This document shows, piece after piece, positions 23,497-30,840 of a stretch of 42,160 nt of DNA (its first letter is position 1; every line of letters begins with the position of its first letter). The DNA is taken from the NCBI GenBank assembly GCA_017453565.1, contig JAFTEQ010000019.1, positions 1 to 42,160 of the forward strand, in the 5' to 3' direction. Under the pieces are notes generated by a model. That model worked only from the letters and a program-made list of their open reading frames with translations. It made no database searches and was not told the origin of the DNA. Source of the stretch: Bacteroidales bacterium. GTDB lineage: Bacteria > Bacteroidota > Bacteroidia > Bacteroidales > UBA932. A program made the position numbers and the translations under genes.

Positions 23497-24234
23497 ATGA
23501 ACCTGAACTTGAACACTTCCCTGCGGGCGGTGGCCGACCTGGCTTTTCCCCGTTGCTGCGTGGCCTGCGGCCGCGACCTGCTCCTCCACGAAAAGCTGCT
23601 CTGCACGCCCTGCGCGGCCGATCTGCCCCTCACCTGGTACTGGCAGCAGCGCGACAATCCCATGGCCCTGCGCTTCAACGAACGCATCCGCGACGACGCC
23701 CCTTCCGCCTTCCCGTTCGGCCATGCGGCCGCCTTGCTTTTCTACGGTGCCGCTTCGCCCTACCGCAACATCCCCCAGGCCCTCAAATATCGGCGCAACC
23801 TGCGGGCCGGCAGGTTCTTTGCCGCCATGCTCGGGCGCCTGCTTGCCGCCTCGCCGCTCTTCTCTGACGTGGATCTTGTGCTGCCCGTGCCCCTGCATTG
23901 GTCCCGGCGGTGGTGGCGCGGCTATAACCAGGCCGGGGTGATCGCCCGCGGTGTGGCGAAGGCCCTTCCCGCCGCCCGGCTCGACACCCGCATCCTCCGC
24001 CGCCGGCGCCGGACCGGCACGCAGACAAGGCTTCAGGGCGCGGCGCGGGCTGAAAACGTGTCGGGTGCCTTTCGCCTGCGCCGGCCCGGCCGCCTGGGGG
24101 ACTGCCGCCATATCCTGATCGTCGATGACGTCTTCACCACCGGCGCCACCCTCGCGGCCTGCCACAGGGCCCTGCGCGTAGCCTGCGGGCCCGGGGTGCG
24201 CATTTCGGTGGCCACCCTTGCCTGTGTCCGCTGA
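23497..24234 (+). CDS. ComF-family phosphoribosyltransferase-like protein
   Basis: A 245-residue ComF/GntX-type protein. Its N-terminus has a zinc-finger-like pair, Cys20/21-x2-Cys24 and Cys36-x2-Cys39, and the C-terminal part is a phosphoribosyltransferase domain with [18 protein letters not shown] and the PRPP motif [14 protein letters not shown] (about 206-219). Homologues take part in DNA uptake in transformable bacteria and are near-universal in Bacteroidetes, where their role is less clear. The ATG at 23497 is 5 bases after the -7 box, so the transcript is probably leaderless. Strongly GC-biased codons, like the flanks. Confidence 0.9.
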   Translation: MNLNLNTSLRAVADLAFPRCCVACGRDLLLHEKLLCTPCAADLPLTWYWQQRDNPMALRFNERIRDDAPSAFPFGHAAALLFYGAASPYRNIPQALKYRRNLRAGRFFAAMLGRLLAASPLFSDVDLVLPVPLHWSRRWWRGYNQAGVIARGVAKALPAARLDTRILRRRRRTGTQTRLQGAARAENVSGAFRLRRPGRLGDCRHILIVDDVFTTGATLAACHRALRVACGPGVRISVATLACVR

Positions 24235-24248
24235 TTTACCTATATTTG
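24218..24248 (+). promoter_or_regulatory. Promoter of the GH92 operon
   Basis: TTG (24218-24220), 20-base spacer, TATATTTG (24241-24248). The ATG follows after 7 bases. The -33 element lies inside the end of the ComF gene. Confidence 0.65.
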
Positions 24249-24255
24249 TAGAGTT

Positions 24256-26385
24256 ATGAACGTACTGCCCCTTGTCTTGCTCCTCGCTGGACTCTCTCGT
24301 TTTGTGAATCCGTTCATTGGGACGGAGTACAACGGGCACACCTATCCCAACGCCGCACGGCCTTTCGGTTTCGTGCAGCCCGGGCCCCAGACCGGCAACT
24401 TCGACTGGGACTACTGCGGCGGCTACCGCCACAACGACACCACCATCGAGGGCTTCACCCAGAACCGCATCAGCGGCACCGGGGTGGCTGACCTGGGCGA
24501 TCTGCTGCTGATGCCTTTTTCGCAGGAGCGCGAACGGCTCGCGAGCCCCTTTGCGGACGAGGTGGCCACGCCCGGCTTCTACGGCGTTACCCTCACGCAG
24601 GACGGCATCCGCGCCGAGATGAGTTGCACGCAGCGCGTGTCGTTCTTCCGTTTTCGCTACGGCGGCGGGCCGCGCAAACTCTACATCGACACGCACAATT
24701 CTCTCCTTTCGCGGCCCCGTGACGAGCGCTACGACCACCGCGTCATCAGCGCGAACGTGCGTTTCAGCGACCAGCAGACCATCCTGGGGGCCCTGCACGT
24801 GCACGGTTGGACGACCCGCCGGCTCTTTTTCGCCATCTGCTTCAGCGAAGCGCCGTCCGACACCCTGCGCCGGGGCGACGAGGCTCCGCGCCTCGCACCC
24901 GAATATATCCTCGATTTCGGTTCCGGCAAAGGTGAGGTGCTGGTGAAGGTGGCGCTCTCTACCGTGAGTGAGGAGGGGGCCCTGGCGAACCTGCGGGCGG
25001 AACTGCCCGACTGGGACTTCAAAGGGACGAAAAAGGCGGCCCGGAAGGCCTGGGACGAGGCGCTGTCGCTGCTGCGCGTGCGCACCGACCGGGGGCAGAA
25101 AGTATCGCTTTACACCTCGCTCTACCATCTCTTGCTCCAGCCCGCCGGCATTGCCGATGTGGACGGGCGCTACCGTGGCGCCGACGACGCCGTGCACGAG
25201 GCGGAAGGTGGACAGTTCTACTCCATCCTTTCGCAGTGGGACTCCTTCCGTGCGGCCGATTCTTTCTACAATCTGTTTGTCCCCGATGTGGGCGCCGGTG
25301 TGGCCCGTTCGGCCGTGGCCCAGTGCGCCCAGCAGGGATATCTGCCCATCTGGGCCCTTTGGGGACAGGAAACCAACTGCATGATCGGGAACCACTCCGT
25401 CCCACCGGTGGTGGAAGCGGCCCTGCTGGGCAGGATCGATGCCGAAAAGGCCTACGAGGCCGTGCGTCATTCGCTCACTGTGAGCCACTTCGGTTCCGAC
25501 TGGGAGGCCTACGACCAGTACGGCTATTATCCTTTCGACATCATGCGGAAGGAATCGGTGTCGAAGGTGCTGGAATGTTCTTATGACGACTGGTGCGCCG
25601 CCCTGCTGGCCCGCAGGCTGGGCCGTAGTGAAGACGAGGCATTCTTCCTGAAACGCAGTAAATACTACCGCGCCCTGTTCGACCCGTCCACCCGCCTTTT
25701 CCGCGGCAAGGACAGTGCGGGCAACTGGCGTACTCCTTTCAACCCCTACGCCCTGTCTCATGCCGGAACGCACGGCGGCGACTTCACCGAGGGCAATGCC
25801 TGGCAGTATGCCTGGCATGTGCTGCAGGACCCAGAGGACCTGATGGCCCTCATGGGCGGTCCGGAAGCCTTCGTGGAGAAGCTCGACTCGCTTTTCACCC
25901 TCGAGAGCAGCCCGCAGGGCGAAAGCGGTTTCGTGAAAGATGTGACGGGGCTCATCGGGCAGTACGCCCACGGCAACGAGCCCAGCCACCATATCATCTA
26001 TCTCTACACCCTCGCCGGCCGGCCCGACCGTACGGCTGAGGCGGTGCGTGAGGTCTTCGACAAGTTCTACCTCCCCCGGCCCGACGGCCTCTGCGGCAAC
26101 GACGACTGCGGTCAGATGTCGGCCTGGCACCTCTTCTCGGCCCTGGGGTTCTATCCTGTGGATCCGGCCCTGGGTCGCTATGTGCTGGGCGCGCCTCAGG
26201 TGCGCAGGGCAACGCTCCGCCTGCCGGACGGGAAGCGCCTGCAGGTGAAGTCGGACGGCCTGTCGAAGCAGGCCCTCTACGTGGCATCGACCTCCCTGAA
26301 CGGCCGCGAACTGCAGCGGGAACTCACGCGTGACGAGCTGCTCTCCGGCGGCACGCTCCGTTTTAAAATGACCCATAATAAATAG
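24256..26385 (+). CDS. GH92 family alpha-mannosidase
   Basis: A 709-residue exported glycoside hydrolase of family 92, calcium-dependent exo-alpha-mannosidases that trim N-glycans or mannans. Visible signatures: FVNPFIGTEYNGHTYPNAARP and PFGFVQPGPQ near the N-terminus (beta-sandwich), TEGNAWQYAWHV near 510 carrying the catalytic acid Glu region, GNEPSHHIIYLY near 572 and GNDDCGQMSAWHLFSALG near 613 with the Asp residues of the base. The N-terminal signal (MNVLPLVLLLAGLSR) is short and ends directly at the mature NPFIGT motif. It begins an operon with a DUF456 protein, a TIM-barrel lipoprotein and an oxidoreductase. The linkage specificity (alpha-1,2, 1,3, 1,6) cannot be inferred. Confidence 0.93.
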   Translation: MNVLPLVLLLAGLSRFVNPFIGTEYNGHTYPNAARPFGFVQPGPQTGNFDWDYCGGYRHNDTTIEGFTQNRISGTGVADLGDLLLMPFSQERERLASPFADEVATPGFYGVTLTQDGIRAEMSCTQRVSFFRFRYGGGPRKLYIDTHNSLLSRPRDERYDHRVISANVRFSDQQTILGALHVHGWTTRRLFFAICFSEAPSDTLRRGDEAPRLAPEYILDFGSGKGEVLVKVALSTVSEEGALANLRAELPDWDFKGTKKAARKAWDEALSLLRVRTDRGQKVSLYTSLYHLLLQPAGIADVDGRYRGADDAVHEAEGGQFYSILSQWDSFRAADSFYNLFVPDVGAGVARSAVAQCAQQGYLPIWALWGQETNCMIGNHSVPPVVEAALLGRIDAEKAYEAVRHSLTVSHFGSDWEAYDQYGYYPFDIMRKESVSKVLECSYDDWCAALLARRLGRSEDEAFFLKRSKYYRALFDPSTRLFRGKDSAGNWRTPFNPYALSHAGTHGGDFTEGNAWQYAWHVLQDPEDLMALMGGPEAFVEKLDSLFTLESSPQGESGFVKDVTGLIGQYAHGNEPSHHIIYLYTLAGRPDRTAEAVREVFDKFYLPRPDGLCGNDDCGQMSAWHLFSALGFYPVDPALGRYVLGAPQVRRATLRLPDGKRLQVKSDGLSKQALYVASTSLNGRELQRELTRDELLSGGTLRFKMTHNK

Positions 26386-26391
26386 GATACC

Positions 26392-26874
26392 GTGGAAACC
26401 ATCGAGATTTTTGCCATCATCTGCGCCGTTTTCGGCATTATCGGGAGCATCGTTCCCGGTCTGCCCGGGCCGCCCGTCAGCTGGGTGGGGCTGCTCCTGA
26501 CCTTCTTCGCCGTGCGCGACGGGTCCGAGCCCATGACCACCACCTTCCTGCTGGTCTGGCTGGGTATCACCACGCTTGTGACCGTGCTCGATTACGTGAT
26601 TCCCGCCTGGTTCACCCGCGTCACGGGCGGGCACAAGGCGGCCAGCGTGGGTGCCATCCTGGGCTTGTTCGCCGGTATGTTCCTGCTCCCGGTGGGGATG
26701 CTCGTAGGGTCGCTGCTGGGTGCCTTCCTGGGTGAGTTCCTGGTGGAGGATAAGGGTGTTTGGGATTCGTTCAAGGCCTCTGTGGGCGCCTTCCTCGGTT
26801 TCATCTGCAGCACGGGCCTCAAGCTCGTGGTGTCCGGAATCATGATGTATCACATAATTCAATACCTATTCTGA
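26392..26874 (+). CDS. DUF456 small membrane protein
   Basis: A 160-residue membrane protein of the DUF456 family, function unknown. It has several hydrophobic segments with glycine-zipper-like stretches (GIIGSIVPGLPGPPVSWVG, then SVGAILGLFAGMFLLPVG and VGSLLGAFLGEFL), as in the glycine-zipper repeats described for this family. The family sits in the inner membrane. The start is GTG at 26392, preceded by AGGA-like bases; the stop overlaps the start of the next gene (TGATG). It lies inside an otherwise carbohydrate-directed operon, where its role is not obvious. Confidence 0.88.
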   Translation: METIEIFAIICAVFGIIGSIVPGLPGPPVSWVGLLLTFFAVRDGSEPMTTTFLLVWLGITTLVTVLDYVIPAWFTRVTGGHKAASVGAILGLFAGMFLLPVGMLVGSLLGAFLGEFLVEDKGVWDSFKASVGAFLGFICSTGLKLVVSGIMMYHIIQYLF

Positions 26875-27743
26875 TGAAAAGTCTTTTCAAAACCGGCCTG
26901 GCGGTGCTCGCCGCCGCGGTGCTCCTGCTTCCGGGCTGCCGCAAGAGCCCGTCTTTCGAACTCGACAAACACATTGGTATTTGCGGCACCGCGCATGCGG
27001 AAGCGGCCGCTGCCGCCGGGCTCGACTATCTGGAAGCCAACGTATTCAAGTTCCTCATGCCCGAGCAGTTCGACGAGGACTTCGCTCCCAACGCGGAGCT
27101 GGCGAAAACCCTGGTGCCGCCCATCTATTCCGCCAACGGATTCTATCCCGGCGACATCCGGCTCACCGGACCCGACGCCGAGACCGAGCGGGCCATCCAG
27201 TACGCCAATACGGCCATCCGCCGCGCCGCGCAGATTGGCATGAAGGTGCTGGTGCTGGGCAGCGGCCGGGCCCGCGCAATTCCGGAAGGCTTCGACCGCG
27301 CCGAGGCCGAGGCGCAGTTCATCGCCCTGCTCAAGGGGATGGCGCCCGCCGCCGAGCAGTACGACGTGCTCATCGCCATCGAGCCCCTGCAGCTCTCGGA
27401 GTGCAATTTCATCAATCTGGTGACCGAGGGGGCCGAGATCGCCCGCAAGACCGGCAGCAGCCACATCTGCGTGCTGGCCGACTTCTACCATATGGCCCGT
27501 ATGAACGAAGGTGCGGAAGCCATTGTGGCCGCGGCTGACAAACTGGTGCACTGCCACATTGCCGAGTGCCGCCAGCGCACGGCGCCCGGGGTGGACGGCG
27601 ACGACTTCACCCCTTATTTCCGCGCCCTCAAGGAGATCGGCTACACCGGCCGGATCTCCTTCGAATGCCGCTGGGACGACATTTCCGCGCAACTGCCCGA
27701 GGCCGTGCGCGTCATGAAAGAACAAATAGAATCTGTAAAATAA
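26874..27743 (+). CDS. Sugar isomerase/epimerase-like TIM-barrel lipoprotein (AP_endonuc_2 family)
   Basis: A 289-residue protein of the xylose-isomerase-like TIM-barrel family, but exported: signal peptide with lipobox LLPGC (Cys22). Barrel motifs include HIGICGTAHAEAAAAAGLDY, the Glu in IAIEPLQ near 165, ADFYHM near 203 and HIAECRQRTAPG near 225, the usual metal-binding Glu/Asp/His/Glu ladder, ending SFECRWDD. Relatives act as 2-keto-sugar epimerases or, as exported forms, work with Gfo/Idh oxidoreductases on unusual sugars. It overlaps the DUF456 stop by one base and is followed after 7 bases by such an oxidoreductase, so the pair probably acts together. Confidence 0.84.
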   Translation: MKSLFKTGLAVLAAAVLLLPGCRKSPSFELDKHIGICGTAHAEAAAAAGLDYLEANVFKFLMPEQFDEDFAPNAELAKTLVPPIYSANGFYPGDIRLTGPDAETERAIQYANTAIRRAAQIGMKVLVLGSGRARAIPEGFDRAEAEAQFIALLKGMAPAAEQYDVLIAIEPLQLSECNFINLVTEGAEIARKTGSSHICVLADFYHMARMNEGAEAIVAAADKLVHCHIAECRQRTAPGVDGDDFTPYFRALKEIGYTGRISFECRWDDISAQLPEAVRVMKEQIESVK

Positions 27744-27750
27744 CACAACT

Positions 27751-29109
27751 ATGACCAACAGAAGAGAATTCATCAAAACCGGTTTGCTGGGAACGGGCGG
27801 CCTTATGCTGGGCGGCCTCGGGCTCGACGCAAAACTCTATGCCCGCTCCATCGGCGCCAACGACCGTGTGCGCGTGGGTATCGTGGGCTTCTCCGACCGC
27901 TGCCGCTCCTCGCTCATCCCCACCTTCATGGCGCATGCCAAGGAACTGGGCTTCGAGATCGTGGCCGTGTCGGACATCTGGAAGCGCCGCCGCGAGGAGG
28001 CCGTGACCTTCTTCAAGCAGAAGTACGGCATCACCGTGAAGACCTTCCGCAACAACGACGAGCTCTATGAGGCCCGCATCTGCGACGCGGTGATCATCTC
28101 CACCGCCGACTTCCAGCACGCCTATCACCTCATGGAGGCTATTCAGGCGGGTTGCGACGCCTATGTGGAGAAGCCGCTGGCCGAGACCATGGAAGACGCC
28201 CGCAAAGCGCTCGCCCTGGGCCGCAAGTCGAACCGCATCGTACAGATCGGGTCTCAGCGCCGCTCCTCGCCCAACTATCAGGCCGCGTGCGAATACATCA
28301 AGTCGGGTAAGTTCGGCCCCATCACCATGGTGGAGCTCACCTGGAACGTGAACCAGCCCGGCCGCTGGCGCCGCCCCGCCCTGGTGGCGGAGTGCCGTCA
28401 GGAAGACACCGACTGGAAGCGCTTCCTCATCAACCGTCCCTACGAGCCGTGGGATCCGCGCAAGTATTTGGAGTATAGGCTCTTCTGGCCCTATTCCTCG
28501 GGTATTCCCGGGCAGTGGATGTCGCATCAGATCGACACCGTGCACTGGTTCACCGGTCTCGCCCATCCGCGGAGCGTCGCTGCCAACGGAGGCATCTATC
28601 TCTGGCGTGACGGCCGTCGCAACTACGACACCATGACCGCCGTGATGGACTACGGCCCCGCCGGCACCGACGAAGGCTTCCAGGTGCTCTTCACCTCGCG
28701 CTTCACCAATTCCGCGGGCGGCGTGCGTGAGCTCTATTTCTCCAACGGCGGCACCATCAACCTCGACACCAACGAGATTTCGCCCGCCGGCGGTATGAAA
28801 GAGAGTGACGCCCAGGCAATGGGGATGCACGCCAACCTGCTGGAGCCCATGAAACTGCCTTCCGTGAAGGTGGAGACGGCAGCCAACACGGGCGGCGACG
28901 CAATGACCCGCCTGCATATGCGCAACTGGATGGAATGCATCCGCAGCCGCAAGGAGGCCAACGCCCCCATCCAGGCCGGGTACAACCACTCCATCGCCAC
29001 TATCATGACCAACGCCGCCGTGCGTTCGGGCGAGAAGGTCACCTTCGACGAGGCCACCCAGGAGGTCCTCGCCGGCGGCAAGCCCTTCGATCCCTATAAA
29101 TACATTTAG
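27751..29109 (+). CDS. Gfo/Idh/MocA-family oxidoreductase with Tat signal
   Basis: A 452-residue NAD(P)-dependent oxidoreductase carried to the periplasm folded: the N-terminus NRREFIKTGLLGTGGLMLGG has the twin-arginine motif. The Rossmann part follows (RVGIVGFSDR; the usual GxGxxG is partly lost), with the conserved Glu140-Lys141-Pro142 (YVEKPLAET). The C-terminal sheet domain includes IGSQRRSSPNYQ and the HQIDTVHWF motif with the catalytic His region. Exported members act on sugars or sugar acids, and glycosidases of family GH109 share this fold. Together with the upstream TIM-barrel lipoprotein and the GH92 mannosidase it suggests periplasmic handling of an oxidised or keto sugar. Last gene of the operon. 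Confidence 0.9.
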   Translation: MTNRREFIKTGLLGTGGLMLGGLGLDAKLYARSIGANDRVRVGIVGFSDRCRSSLIPTFMAHAKELGFEIVAVSDIWKRRREEAVTFFKQKYGITVKTFRNNDELYEARICDAVIISTADFQHAYHLMEAIQAGCDAYVEKPLAETMEDARKALALGRKSNRIVQIGSQRRSSPNYQAACEYIKSGKFGPITMVELTWNVNQPGRWRRPALVAECRQEDTDWKRFLINRPYEPWDPRKYLEYRLFWPYSSGIPGQWMSHQIDTVHWFTGLAHPRSVAANGGIYLWRDGRRNYDTMTAVMDYGPAGTDEGFQVLFTSRFTNSAGGVRELYFSNGGTINLDTNEISPAGGMKESDAQAMGMHANLLEPMKLPSVKVETAANTGGDAMTRLHMRNWMECIRSRKEANAPIQAGYNHSIATIMTNAAVRSGEKVTFDEATQEVLAGGKPFDPYKYI

Positions 29110-29144
29110 GCGAAGGCTTACTTTATACTTTGCAGCCCGGTCCT

Positions 29145-29199
29145 TCCGCCGGGGCGGACTCCATTCTCGCATCTGGTCGGAGGGGGCCCTGCCCCCTCC
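29145..29199 (+). terminator. Two strong GC hairpins after the oxidoreductase operon
   Basis: TCCGCC-GG-GGCGGA (29145-29158) is followed by GGAGGGGGC (29179-29187), loop CCT, GCCCCCTCC (29191-29199), a 9-base perfect stem. There is no T-run after it, so it may be a Rho-assisted or RNA-end structure. A promoter-like TATACTTTG lies just before at about 29125-29133. Confidence 0.45.
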
Positions 29200-29241
29200 C
29201 TTGCCTGCTTGCATCTGCCAATTGATGGCGGTACATTTTTG

Positions 29242-29323
29242 GGTAAACGGCATTTCCTGGCTAAAATGCATTTAACCCCTGTTCAGAAGCGTGGGATAAC
29301 GGCATTTCGAGCCCAAAATGAGG
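29242..29323. repeat. Two imperfect direct repeats, about 52 bases apart
   Basis: Copy 1 at 29242-29271 and copy 2 at 29294-29323 share AACGGCATTTC, then 6 variable bases, then AAAATG. The rest of the gap between the oxidoreductase gene and the next gene (29110-29534) holds GC hairpins on its left side and an A-rich stretch (29440-29460) on its right; no gene is seen. Confidence 0.5.
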
Positions 29324-29506
29324 TTCACCACTTCTCGGGCTGGCAGGTCTGGTAAAACCCGCCAGGCCGACCGCCGCGAGGAAGGCCTTCGCCAGAGCCT
29401 CCCACAGCGGCGGGCCGGCGCCGCCTGCTCGACGTTTCGCAAAAAAAAACTCAAAAAGTTTTTCAGTATTACGGGAAGTCCTGCGTTATATATATAGAAA
29501 AGTGAT

Positions 29507-29513
29507 TATCTTG
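29507..29513 (+). promoter_or_regulatory. Weak -7 box before the exported-protein cluster
   Basis: TATCTTG (TAnnTTG, one T short of consensus) 21 bases before the ATG at 29535, after an AT-rich run TTATATATATAG. No good -33 box. Confidence 0.35.
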
Positions 29514-29534
29514 CAACAACCAATCGTTTCTGCT

Positions 29535-30287
29535 ATGAAAACACGACTCGTACTATCTCTGGCCCTGCTGCTTTCGCTGTCCGCAGCGGCGAAGCAGCCG
29601 TCGCAACCTGTGCCGGGCGAGGCCTTCCCGCTTTCGGAGGCGCAGGCGCTGTTTGCTGCACTGTATGATCCCGCCGGGCCATTCAAGGTGGAGCCCAGGT
29701 GGCAGGAGGCCGTTTGGTCTGTTCAGGGAAAAGGGCGAAAGGCCATTGTGGCCTGCCAGGTGCCGCTGAACGCAGCGTACAGTGTGTTTGTGGCCAAAAG
29801 GAGTGAGCCACAGGAAGCGATGCAGGCCGAGCAGAGCCTCTATTTGGCCAAGCGTCTGCGCGACAACCGCTTCTCCGCATCGGTCCGGTACGAAACGACG
29901 GATCCCGCTGAACCGAAAGAGAAAGGTTTCTCGGGGATTGCTTTCTACACTCCGTTCAACAGCAACAAGATGTATAGTGCGGAACGCTACGTTTGGGGCA
30001 AGAGGACCGATGTGGTTGAATATGGCGCCCCTCGTCCGCCCTTGAAGGGTTACGACGACATCAATCTCTATTATGTAGGCGCTCAGCAAAAGATGGCGCT
30101 GCACACGGCCAGTGACGGGTTGGATTATCCAAAAGCATATGGTGAGGGCCCGGGTCAGGCCTGGCAGATGATGCAGAAACTGACTTCGCGGGGAACGCCC
30201 AATTTTATGGGTTCATACCGCGTGTTTTCCCGCAAGAGCGAAAGACATTATGGACAGCAGAGTAATGCTTGCGATTATCCCAAATAA
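29535..30287 (+). CDS. Exported protein of unknown function
   Basis: A 250-residue protein with a clear signal peptide (MKTRLVLSLALLLSLSAAAK). I do not recognise a family. Visible features: an amphipathic segment AQALFAALYDPAGPFKV near residue 37, alternating strand-like stretches (KAIVACQVPLNAAYSVFVAK, GFSGIAFYTPFNSNKMY) and a hydrophilic C-terminus ending SNACDYPK with a single cysteine in the mature protein near the end. No lipobox. It opens a run of exported proteins that contains SppA, and its base composition is less GC-rich than the genes before 29110. The ATG at 29535 is chosen for the signal peptide; the frame is open upstream to 29502. Confidence 0.72.
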   Translation: MKTRLVLSLALLLSLSAAAKQPSQPVPGEAFPLSEAQALFAALYDPAGPFKVEPRWQEAVWSVQGKGRKAIVACQVPLNAAYSVFVAKRSEPQEAMQAEQSLYLAKRLRDNRFSASVRYETTDPAEPKEKGFSGIAFYTPFNSNKMYSAERYVWGKRTDVVEYGAPRPPLKGYDDINLYYVGAQQKMALHTASDGLDYPKAYGEGPGQAWQMMQKLTSRGTPNFMGSYRVFSRKSERHYGQQSNACDYPK

Positions 30288-30313
30288 TGCATATAATTGC
30301 GGGGTATAACAAT

Positions 30314-30321
30314 TAATTTTG
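30314..30321 (+). promoter_or_regulatory. -7 box before the lipocalin-like lipoprotein
   Basis: TAATTTTG matches TAnnTTTG; the ATG follows after 6 bases. A TTG lies only 14 bases upstream, so the -33 match is poor. Confidence 0.5.
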
Positions 30322-30327
30322 AACACA

Positions 30328-30816
30328 ATGAAAAAGATTTTGTTGCTTCTCGGACTCGTGCTTGCATTTGCATCCTGCGAAAAGAAAGAAACTTCGACTT
30401 CCCTTGAGGGACGTTGGAACGTTTACAAAACGGACGATGCTTACTCGTTCAGCCTCATCTTCAAAGGCAATCAGCTCGATGTCTACATCATTGCCTGGGG
30501 CGAGCATGTGGTGGGCACCTACACCTACGCCGACGATGTCGTCAAGTACAAGATCTCCAAGGTATACAAGGCGTGGGAAACACTTGGGAATATAGAGAAA
30601 GAGGAGAATGGCGATACCATTACCGGCGCCTGGAATGCCTATCAGGGTATGAATCAGGAAACCTTTGAGCTGAATTCCATCTATTCCTGGTATCCGCTGT
30701 CCAAGAATTCCCCGCATTATCCCGGCGATATGCTTGAGGAATTCGAATTCAAGCTGACTTCGGATACTACTGCGGAGACCGATCTCCTGGGAGAGCAGGC
30801 TCGCAAGGCCAAATAG
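30328..30816 (+). CDS. Small lipocalin-like lipoprotein
   Basis: A 162-residue lipoprotein: MKKILLLLGLVLAFASC with Cys17, then a Ser/Thr/Lys linker and the beginning SLEGRWNVYKTDDAYSFSLIF, the G-x-W start of lipocalin-like beta-barrel domains. The following strands (DVYIIAWGEHVVGTYTYADD) fit one small barrel. No catalytic residues are evident; such proteins usually bind small hydrophobic ligands or serve structural roles. It resembles the first half of the lipoprotein at 33359-34129 (same FASC-K-E start, G-(R/T)-W, then GTYTY or GSYTS strand), so the two are probably paralogues. It lies 24 bases before sppA. Confidence 0.72.
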   Translation: MKKILLLLGLVLAFASCEKKETSTSLEGRWNVYKTDDAYSFSLIFKGNQLDVYIIAWGEHVVGTYTYADDVVKYKISKVYKAWETLGNIEKEENGDTITGAWNAYQGMNQETFELNSIYSWYPLSKNSPHYPGDMLEEFEFKLTSDTTAETDLLGEQARKAK

Positions 30817-30840
30817 TTGCGCTTAAGCGGTTTCGTTTCT

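Noticed and set aside
23494-26862. Very long open frame of 1122 codons on the minus strand, opposite ComF and GH92
   Set aside because: It lies antisense to two genes with clear families; GC-rich codons leave few stops on the other strand. Its product is rich in Gly, Arg, His and Glu and has no recognisable domain.
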